Shown: positions 38,001-44,380 of the stretch, piece by piece
Position numbering within the stretch: the stretch's first letter is position 1
Layout: the number at the start of each line of letters is the position of its first letter
Assembly (NCBI RefSeq): GCF_039679125.1
Contig: NZ_CP155551.1
Span: 3,162,001-3,226,000, forward strand
Length of the DNA: 64,000 bases
Direction of reading: 5' to 3'
Source of the DNA: Blastococcus sp. HT6-4
GTDB taxonomy: Bacteria > Actinomycetota > Actinomycetes > Mycobacteriales > Geodermatophilaceae
Notes under the pieces: model-generated
Database searches by the model: none
The model's input: only the letters and a program-made list of their open reading frames with translations
Told to the model about the DNA's origin: nothing
Position numbers and translations under genes: made by a program

Positions 38001-39398
38001 ACCTTCGACGAAGTGCAACGACTCCGTGAGCGCATGCGCGACCTGCCCGACCAGCCTGGCGACAATGAAGCCGTCAACCCGTGGAACGTCCGCGAGACGA
38101 TCCTCGACACCGGGCGTATGGCAGCCTTGGCGTTGGGCCGCTGGCAGGACGCGCTCGACCTCAACGCCGAAATCCTCGACAGCCAACGGCGACGCGGCGC
38201 CGGCCCGCACGGCCTTGCCCGTACCCGGTTTAGCGACTATGGGCCGCTGCTGCGCCTCGACCGGCTGGCCCAGGCCGACCAGCTGCTGCGCGCCTGCCAG
38301 AACCAGTACGAACAGGCCGGGGACACCGCTAGGGTCGGCATGGTTTTGGGTGCCCGCGCCGACCTCGCCGACCGGCAGGGACACCGCGAGGCGGCCCAGG
38401 GCCACACACAGGTCGCCCTGCGCTACCTCTATGTCTCCGGGCGCCCCCGGGAAATCGCGACCGGTCACCATAACCTGGCCATCGGGCAGCAGCGGGCCGC
38501 CCACACGCCCGCAATGTGGCTGCCCCACCTGCTCGCCGCCGCCCTGCTGCGCCACCTCATCGGCGACAGACGCCTGCCCGAGACCCTGCGCATCCTCACC
38601 CGGAAGCTCACCGACCCGGCCACCGCGGCGGTTCTTTCCGCCACCATCGCGCAGGTCCAGAACACCGTCGAACAGGTCGACGGCGTCCACTTCGGCACCC
38701 TCCTTGGCGCCCTAGAGCCAGACCCCGGGCGCCAGCAGGCCGCCCTCGACGAGATCCTCTACACCGCCCGCACCATGCCCTCCGACCAAGCATTCGACGT
38801 CCAGAAGCACCTCGACCGCTGGGAGCCGCGGCTGGCCGCGATCGTGGCGGCCGCCGGCGGCGACCAGGCCGCCCGCGACCAGGTCGAGCAACTACTCGAT
38901 CGACTGGCCGACACCGAGGACTGGGCCGCGCTGACCGGGGCACTGCGCCGCATCCTGGCCGGCGAGCGCGACCCCGAGACGCTGTTGGCCGGCCTGGACG
39001 CGGTCGACACCGCTATCACCACCCGGCTGCTCGACGCTCTAGCCGGCCGCATCCAACTCATTACCAGCTCCCAGCCCGCGCCCAGCACCGAGGAACTCAT
39101 CTCCCGGTGGAAGCCGGTGCTCGCCGGCATCGTCGCCGCCACCAGCGGCGACCAGGCCGCCCGCGACCAGGTGGAGCAACTGCTCGACCAGCTGGCCGAC
39201 ACCGAGGCCTGGGCGGCGCTGACCGGGGTGCTGCGCCGCATCCTGGCCGGTGAACGCAACCCCGAGGCGCTGTTGGTCGGCCTGGACCCGACCGACACCG
39301 CCATCACCACCCGGCTGCTCGACGCCCTCGCCGGCCGTATCCGGCTGCAGCCCCCGTCCGACATCTCCGAGGAAGCGGCCGAACACGATGACCAGTGA
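35022..39398 (+). CDS. CHAT protease / STAND NTPase / helical-repeat conflict protein (system E)
   Basis: 1458 residues from ATG 35022, ten bases after GGGGGAGG; an in-frame ATG at 34818 is rejected because it lies inside site 5. Residues 90-330 form a CHAT caspase-like domain with the dyad His226 (HVSGHGG) and Cys268 (LSACESG). The STAND NTPase has Walker A GMAGAGKT (443-450) and Walker B LLIVLDNLE near 540, followed by a winged-helix and a long TPR-like region. The C-terminus holds a tandem duplication of about 96 residues (AARDQVEQLLD to ALAGRI). By family, ligand sensing would activate proteolysis and cell suicide or defence. Confidence 0.88.
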   Translation: MARLVLEPVEVDGAGRWRWLLRTEDGEPLASHQVVVPEGDYEYGGFVDLYRWLRWEADPDRRVVSEAELTARVGAWMGEHLLGPEVMAALLDEAPVTVRVLVPEPLGFLPYRPWEIAAWQQAMLGREQVGFVFDLPDTRRPPRTALNDKDARPVRVLALFSLPTGGTPLGLRRERHALQELVRQLGQGQSARAVQLRVLQYGVTRDALTAAVDDADGWDVLHVSGHGGAGVLVLEREDGSSDPLESGELVELLYPMRRRLRLAVLSACESGAATAAEMLRLLNQTRPAEQLAQQADQEASGDAADAGWPGLGRALVQRLGCAVLAMRYPVIDDFAITLTGHFYRGLFQHEQSVDVALARALPRAAPGLPSLGAPAVSLATPALLGPATGLTLQPPPGSAEQISLVMAGFPDEPERFVGRTAILTQARHALLAGSGRAGVLLHGMAGAGKTTAALELAYQTAATFTAAAWWSAKDTQWQAALADLAGELERQLNPALNPDGLPNVPHVQLVGNTATDTRLDAYLPRLTELIKQARLLIVLDNLETLLTAQGSWLDPRFGRLVTALTGHRGASRVVLTSRTIPADLDRDRVIERPVHALARDESLLLARELPHLHALAHDTEPATRTTDPQVAADRALLARTLTVVQGHPKLLELADATAANPGLLKERVTAAEAAAADRGTPLAAFLDTGHSQADPDQLLDALESWTRNTTAALPEAARLLLQLLAGAEPADRTSAVLDGNWADLWRRLNRPGDPPPIPDTLAPLTTAALIDPQPIGGSDERDRPVRYHLHPGVADTIRADTPAETRTAIDTELAAYWGAAFRFALEQEPHQATGGLVVHAALAAAPYLLRLHDWATASELLESALHRDETLGAVAAALPHLQTVADATTGTDRELIDRGVLATAVAYFDPLEGERRIRANLAEADDRGEYRVAYAAAGDLINLLAARGRLSEALAITDQKADLTHRAGLGPWTQLADDAGRLQLLVVTGDAQTTFDEVQRLRERMRDLPDQPGDNEAVNPWNVRETILDTGRMAALALGRWQDALDLNAEILDSQRRRGAGPHGLARTRFSDYGPLLRLDRLAQADQLLRACQNQYEQAGDTARVGMVLGARADLADRQGHREAAQGHTQVALRYLYVSGRPREIATGHHNLAIGQQRAAHTPAMWLPHLLAAALLRHLIGDRRLPETLRILTRKLTDPATAAVLSATIAQVQNTVEQVDGVHFGTLLGALEPDPGRQQAALDEILYTARTMPSDQAFDVQKHLDRWEPRLAAIVAAAGGDQAARDQVEQLLDRLADTEDWAALTGALRRILAGERDPETLLAGLDAVDTAITTRLLDALAGRIQLITSSQPAPSTEELISRWKPVLAGIVAATSGDQAARDQVEQLLDQLADTEAWAALTGVLRRILAGERNPEALLVGLDPTDTAITTRLLDALAGRIRLQPPSDISEEAAEHDDQ

Positions 39399-39933
39399 CC
39401 CCCAGACATCCGTGCAGTCCATTCCCGATGAGCAGGTCATCCCGGTGCTGGCCCTGGTGCTCGACGCCCGCCGCAGGCTGCCCGACGCCGCCACCGCCAA
39501 GCAGACCTGCGAACGCCTCTCCGCCGCCGCCGCCGACCCGGCGCCCCTGGAGATCGTCGACGAGCAGACCGGCCCCGCCGACGCCAGTCCCAGCGACCTG
39601 AACACCGGCTCGACCGCCCCGTCGGACACCGCACTGGCGCGCACCGCCCTGGGCTATCTGGTCACCACCGACCCCGAAGCCGCCCGGGTCCTGCCCCGCG
39701 CCCTCCGCCTGGCCAACGAACCCGACACCGGCACCACCCGCTTCGACCCGATGACCCTGCTCATCGGCGGCCTGGTCCTCGCCGTCCTGCAGACCGAGGT
39801 CGACTGGACCCGCACCGACACCGGCCGCTGGAAACTCCGCGTCCACAAACGGGCCATGCGCGACAGCACCATCGCCACCCTCATCCGCGGCGTCCTCACC
39901 GGAAACGGCCCCGGCACCGGCGCCCCGCAGTAG
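39388..39933 (+). CDS. Small partner of the CHAT-STAND protein, unknown
   Basis: 181 residues. The ATG lies 11 bp inside the end of the CHAT gene (ATGACCAGTGA), indicating translational coupling and a joint function. It is acidic in the first half (EIVDEQTGPADASPSD), with LGYLVTTDPEAARVLPRALR, a hydrophobic helix MTLLIGGLVLAVLQTEV, and a basic end KLRVHKRAMRDSTIATLIRG. It may be the small associated component known from CHAT-containing tripartite systems, but I cannot assign the family with confidence. Confidence 0.75.
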   Translation: MTSDPQTSVQSIPDEQVIPVLALVLDARRRLPDAATAKQTCERLSAAAADPAPLEIVDEQTGPADASPSDLNTGSTAPSDTALARTALGYLVTTDPEAARVLPRALRLANEPDTGTTRFDPMTLLIGGLVLAVLQTEVDWTRTDTGRWKLRVHKRAMRDSTIATLIRGVLTGNGPGTGAPQ

Positions 39934-39962
39934 CCCGCCGACGGTCAGCCACCCGGCGGCGC

Positions 39963-40009
39963 GGGACCTACGGAACTCGCGCGCCTCGTCGTGAGAACCG
40001 TAGGTCCCC
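39963..40009 (+). other. Attachment-like site 6 (perfect 11-bp arms)
   Basis: GGGACCTACGG, a 25-base middle holding AACTCGCGCGCCTCGTCGTG, then CCGTAGGTCCC: the cleanest inverted repeat of the series. It lies 29 bp after the CHAT partner gene. Confidence 0.82.
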
Positions 40010-40130
40010 GCTCCTGACGGCGCGTCGGGCGGCACGTCTTGAAGTGCGTGCCGGACAGGGTTTCCCTGGGCGGGCGCGGATGCCACCTTGTCCAGAATGA
40101 GCGTCCCGCACGACCGTTGGAGGTCCCACG

Positions 40131-40815
40131 GTGGCCACCGCATCCTCTGCGACGGGCGCAGTGCCAGGGGGGGCAGGCTCCGGCCGGGTCCGGACAGAGC
40201 CGACAGTTCTGGAGCGGTCTGGTCACAGGGCTCGTGACTGGCGTACTCAGCACCGTGCTGGGCTCTCTTCTGTTGCTGGTGCTCGCACCACGCGTAGAAG
40301 AAGCACTGCGCGAACCGACCTGCGATGACCCGCGGGGCCTGGAACTGGTTCGCCCGCTCGAGGTCACGAGCACTCATCCAGAACTCGCGCCCCAGGGTCA
40401 GCAATCATACGAACTCGCGCGAATGCTCGATGGCGACTCGGGGACCGCATGGGTTGAGGGCGTCCTGGACGAGGACAATCCATACGGCCGAGGGGTGTCA
40501 TTGGAGTTCCGGTTTCCCGATGAAACAGACCTGCGCCTCGCCTGCGTAGTGAACGGCTACGGACGTTCATGGGAGACCTACCAGGAGAATGCCCGACTGC
40601 GCCTGTTGGATGTCGAGACTCAACAGGGTGACAGCGAGGAAGTCGGGCTCCCAGAAAAGACGCCCGATACCTTCGCCGTTCACCAGGAGCTGGCGGTACC
40701 CGAGGGGACGACCACCTTCCTTCGTCTGACGATCGTGGAGGCACGCGCCGGCCAAGGAGCCGATCGGGCGACCGATCTGGCAGTCAGCGAAATCGAGTTC
40801 TGGGAGACCGATTAG
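40131..40815 (+). CDS. Membrane-anchored protein with NADase-type glycan-binding-like domain (possible G-tract frameshift)
   Basis: The main frame, open from 40039, codes a transmembrane helix (FWSGLVTGLVTGVLSTVLGS) and a beta-rich C-terminal domain with MLDGDSGTAWVEGV, FRFPDETDLRLACVVNGYG, ENARLRLLDVET and FLRLTIVEA. This is the pattern of the discoidin-like NADase-type glycan-binding domain. The best start, GTG 40131 seven bases after GGAGG, is in a different frame and joins the main frame only if the G7 run near 40168 loses one G. Without that, translation would have to begin at 40039 or inside. It is the only gene between sites 6 and 7. Confidence 0.65.
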
Positions 40816-40869
40816 CGAGCTGTCGCGCCTGGTCCCGTAGCAGCACGCTCGCGTCCTGTCCGGTCATCG

Positions 40870-40908
40870 GCGAACTCATGCGCCACGTGGGGAGAACGCT
40901 AGGTCCCC
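40870..40908 (+). other. Attachment-like site 7 (left arm absent)
   Basis: GCGAACTCATGCGCCACGTG, GGGAGAACGCTAGGTCCCC. The right half and part of the core are kept, but the GGGACC arm is missing and the core is more diverged than elsewhere. Confidence 0.6.
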
Positions 40909-40942
40909 TGAATCAGACGGCTAACCGGGCGGCCGGGCGACC

Positions 40943-41839
40943 TCATGACGGTACGACGTCGACCTCGCACTGGCCCATCAAGCTTGCATCTGGCGCGCGC
41001 AGTTGTGCGTTGAGGTGGACTCCCAAGATCTCCTCGCCTCGAGTCAGACCGAGGTAGTCACCCGTCCTCTGCCCTAGCTCGACCGTTCCTGTGCCGCCCA
41101 AAGGAACGTCGAGATCGTGGTTTGCCCACATGGCCATCTGCGGGAAGTCGGGAACGATGGAGTTGCTGGCCTTGGCCCAGCCGTTGACGGTGACCTCCAC
41201 TGGGTGAGCAGTACCGTTGACGACCGTCACGCGCGGCCGGTACTGCTCGATGCCGTAGTCGGTCTCCGAGACCATCTGATAGGTCACCTGCACCGACGTG
41301 AAGTCGGCGCAGGTCGGCCTCGCCACACTGGGCGACGCCGATGTCGGGATCTCGGCGCGTGCCGGGGTCGGCTCGGCCGGGGCCACCATGACCGAGTTGC
41401 CGCTACTTGCTTCACCGCCCGATGTAGCAAGGGCTTCCTCGGCCGATTCGTTGATGGCCAGGCGCCACAGGGCAATGACGGCTAGGGCCGCCAACGAGAC
41501 CGCGAGCAGAACCCGCCGCCGTGGAGGGATTGGTGGCTCTGCAGTCGGCATCGGCGGAGGAGATGGTGGTGGCGAAGTCCGCGGGGCTCTCGCGTGCTCA
41601 GCGGGCGGTGGTGGTTCGGAGGCGGCCCGGCCTCTTTCTCCTGCCGAAGCCGATCTTGTGCGGCGGGATGGGTCCCGCAGCTCCTCGTACGCCTCCCGGA
41701 CCAGGTCGAACACGGCCGCGGAGCCGCCCGCGTCGGGGTGGAGCTGCCGGGCGAGCTTGCGGTAAGCGCTCCGGATTTCGTCGGGCGTCGCCGATTCTGC
41801 GACACCGAGGATCTCGTGAGGGGTGCGGTCAGCGCGCAT
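40943..41839 (-). CDS. J-domain membrane protein
   Basis: 298 residues from the ATG at 41839 (MRADRTPHEILGVAESAT); an ATG at 41851 adds four residues. Residues 5-65 form a DnaJ domain with the HPD motif (LARQLHPDAGG) that stimulates Hsp70. A proline-rich linker and one transmembrane helix (RVLLAVSLAALAVIALW) follow. The C-terminal domain, probably extracytoplasmic, starts at CADFTSVQVTYQMVSETDYG and looks like an Ig-like or FxLYD-type beta sandwich (VEVTVNGWAKASNS, GTGTVELGQRTGDY). It is the sole gene between sites 7 and 8. A role in the island is unknown. Confidence 0.78.
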   Translation of the reverse strand: MRADRTPHEILGVAESATPDEIRSAYRKLARQLHPDAGGSAAVFDLVREAYEELRDPSRRTRSASAGERGRAASEPPPPAEHARAPRTSPPPSPPPMPTAEPPIPPRRRVLLAVSLAALAVIALWRLAINESAEEALATSGGEASSGNSVMVAPAEPTPARAEIPTSASPSVARPTCADFTSVQVTYQMVSETDYGIEQYRPRVTVVNGTAHPVEVTVNGWAKASNSIVPDFPQMAMWANHDLDVPLGGTGTVELGQRTGDYLGLTRGEEILGVHLNAQLRAPDASLMGQCEVDVVPS

Positions 41840-42237
41840 GCCGATCTCCATCCAGCGACGCCCTGAGCCTGCGCCGTGTCTCATTCGTGCAGCGGCTGCC
41901 TTCTCGGCTGAAGAGCTGGCACAGACTGAGCGGCGCGCTAGGCGACGGCCCCCCGTACGCGAACGTCATCGGGACCTCCATGTGCGTTGCTGCAATGTTC
42001 CTGCGAGAGCAGTCGGCAGGTTGAGGCTGCAGCTGAAGGCGATCGGCTGTTCTGCTCGAAACAGGCCCTGCCCGAGGGCCTTCGACGTCGGCGAGGCAGT
42101 GGCCGAGACGGGCCGGCCGGAAGGCCCGTCCGCCACGCTTCCACGAGCCCTCCCCCAGCGCCCCAGTGGCTGTCGATTCGGCGGGCCCTGACCCGCTCGC
42201 TCCTGCATCGACTGGTTTCCGCCGAGAGCCGTGTGCT

Positions 42238-42277
42238 GGCGAACTCACGGGCCTCGTCGTGGGAACGATAGGTCCCC
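42238..42277 (+). other. Attachment-like site 8 (left arm absent)
   Basis: GGCGAACTCACGGGCCTCGT, CGTGGGAACGATAGGTCCCC. The left half resembles the comM side of site 0 (GAACTCCGGGGCCTCGTC) more than the hairpin-type sites do. It is the rightmost copy found in the window. Confidence 0.68.
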
Positions 42278-42448
42278 CGCCGGTAGACGCCGGCTGGGAC
42301 CGGATGTCAGAGCGCCGCGCAGCTGCCGGTGGCACGCCCGAGGCTCTCGCCAGTCGGGGCAGTCAGCGCTGCGCCGTTCCGGCCGCCGCGCGCGACACGG
42401 GCTCGGCGGCCAGTGCGCATGCTGACCCGGATGTCCCCGGTGGGACGC

Positions 42449-43465
42449 TCAGTCAGCCAGCGGCGCGGGGACGAAGCGGGCGCCTGCCGGCAGCCAGGAG
42501 TCGTCGCCTGCCTGCAGTGCCGCGCACAGCTCACCGGCGCCGATGAGCACGATGCCCTGCTCGGCGAAGACGTCATGCCATGCCGCAGGCACTGGCCGGA
42601 CCCGGTCCACGGCCAGCACCGGCACGATCCGGGTAATGCCCGCCACGTGGAACCACGGTTCCTCGGCGGCGTCGGCCTGCTGCGTGTGCACGTAGCGCAG
42701 CACCTGCTCGGCGCCCTTGCGCAGCTGCGGATCCGGCGACCGGCCCGCCGGCAGGGTCTTCACTTCGACGGTGACTAAGTCAGGGCCCAGGACGAAACCG
42801 GCGTCCTGCAAGACGTACCAAACTCGCACATCGAGCCCCCGCACTACGGCGGCGCCGCGAATGTCCCGTGTGAGCTGCTGGTGGATGGCGATGCGCCCGT
42901 CACGGGTGAACAACGCGCCGGGGGTGTCGTCAGCGAGTTCGCGCGCGGCGGCATCCTGCACGGTGAGCGAGCGCAGCGCCCCGTCGTCGGGCCCACGAGT
43001 CAGGCTTCGCTGCGCCGACCTTGGCAGGTGCCCGAACGGGTCGGCGGCGCGCAGCTGCTCGAACATTCGCAGACCCTCGGGATGCCGGGCGCCCAGGACG
43101 ATCAACTGCTTGCAGCGCCCACAGACCAGGCCCAGCGGCCGCAGACGTAGCCGGCCGGGCACGGTCTCGGTCGGGTGTTTCCACAGGAAGGTTCGCGCGC
43201 GGCCGGTCTTCTCCCGCAATCGCGGTAGATCGCCGCCGCACGCGGCGCAGCGGCAGCGCTGGACGTCGAGGAGCGTCGCACGCAACTCCAGTTCGGTGCG
43301 GGTCAGCTGCCCGACGGTCAGGTAGGGCGCGACAACCTCGAGCAGGTCGGCGGCGGGGGTCAACGCGGTGAACGGGAGCGCCGAGGTGGTTGCCGGGGTG
43401 GTCACCCGGGTCAGTGTGCCCGCCGGCACCGACACGGCCCGCCGGGCGCGGACAGGCCGGCACAT
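42449..43465 (-). CDS. Zinc-ribbon protein with a PD-(D/E)XK nuclease-like core
   Basis: Up to 338 residues; the first 20 may not be translated. An N-terminal zinc ribbon has two CxxC knuckles (CRCAACGGDLP and LVCGRCKQL) that frame a region with WKHPTETVPGRLRLRPLG. Near residues 215-255 is GPDLVTVEVKTL followed by KGAEQVLRYVHTQ, which fits the D-x(n)-ExK and trailing helix of PD-(D/E)XK nucleases. The C-terminal third is unassigned. This could be a restriction-type or DNA-repair nuclease, as inference from motifs. It is the first gene right of site 8. Confidence 0.65.
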   Translation of the reverse strand: MCRPVRARRAVSVPAGTLTRVTTPATTSALPFTALTPAADLLEVVAPYLTVGQLTRTELELRATLLDVQRCRCAACGGDLPRLREKTGRARTFLWKHPTETVPGRLRLRPLGLVCGRCKQLIVLGARHPEGLRMFEQLRAADPFGHLPRSAQRSLTRGPDDGALRSLTVQDAAARELADDTPGALFTRDGRIAIHQQLTRDIRGAAVVRGLDVRVWYVLQDAGFVLGPDLVTVEVKTLPAGRSPDPQLRKGAEQVLRYVHTQQADAAEEPWFHVAGITRIVPVLAVDRVRPVPAAWHDVFAEQGIVLIGAGELCAALQAGDDSWLPAGARFVPAPLAD

Positions 43466-43554
43466 CCACCTGGCCGGCGTGCACCCACGCGTATCGGCGC
43501 TGCTCGTCCAGGATGCGGTACCAGGTCTGGCTTGCCGTCCAGATCGACCCCGTC

Positions 43555-44190
43555 GCGGGAGTAGCCGTCAAATCGGTACACCTTGGCTGCGGTCAAGTCG
43601 GTCCGCGACCGTCCACTCGACAGCTGTGTTGAGGTCTTGACGGGGGATCGCGGGGTCCATCCGGGCGGTGATCGAGAAGGGCGCCCCGCCGCGGACGCGG
43701 CGGCGACCACGTCCCGGTTGTAGAAGGCGCTGTCGGCGCGCACTGTCACCGCGCCTGTGGCGCCGGCCTTGCGGGCGGTGGTCAGCGCGTCGGCGATCAT
43801 CCGCGGCGCGCCCCGGCAGGAATGAACCGACCCCTTGCGCAGCCGGGTCGCCACGATCAACGGCGCCGCCCGCGCAGTGGAGACCACCGCCAGCAGCGCG
43901 TTGAGGCCCTTGACCTTCGAGTAGCCGTAGCCCACGCCCTGCTTGGCGTAGCCGTGGGTCTCCCGGATCGTGTCGTCCAAATCCAGGAAGGCGCCGAAGT
44001 CGGCGCCGGGCAGCAGCGGCGTCCGCTGCGCCAGCGCGACCAGCAGCCGGGGCGATCGCCTCCAGCTGGCGGACGTGGCCGATCGACCGGGCGACGTCCG
44101 CCGTCTTCCGCCCCAGTTCCGGCCCCAAGCAGGGGGCCAGCGACACCCCACGGGGACGTCGGTCACGCTCCAGGGGCGAGTCACCGACAC
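43555..44190 (-). pseudogene. IS1380-family transposase relic
   Basis: The minus strand codes recognisable transposase pieces in at least two frames: RKTADVARSIGHVRQLEAIA, then LDLDDTIRETHGYAKQGVGY, GYSKVKGLNALLAV, RKGSVHSCRGAPRMIADAL and VRADSAFYNRDVVAAA. The frame then shifts to GAPFSITARMDPAIPRQDLN. The DDT and VRADSAFY motifs are those of IS1380 DDE transposases. Both ends are missing and frames are broken, so it is dead. A 9-bp inverted repeat (CCTGAACCG/CGGTTCAGG, about 44312-44352) lies beyond it and may be an IS end or terminator. Confidence 0.75.
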
Positions 44191-44380
44191 AACGTCGAGC
44201 GCCGCCGCCGAATCAGGGTCGACGGCCGCACCGGGGGCCGTACCCGGCGGCCGGCCACTCCGCCAGGAGTACATGCACCACCGTAGATGCGGCTGTAGTC
44301 CTAAAGGACCTCCTGCGCGCCCCTGAACCGGTGCACCCTGCACGGGGGGCAACGGTTCAGGAGCGTCGTCCGCAGAACCC

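Noticed and set aside
16201-42277. Reading the nine repeated hairpin sites simply as rho-independent terminators
   Set aside because: Loops are conserved, the core matches comM, two copies lack a full stem, and not all lie at gene ends; termination may be a side effect only.
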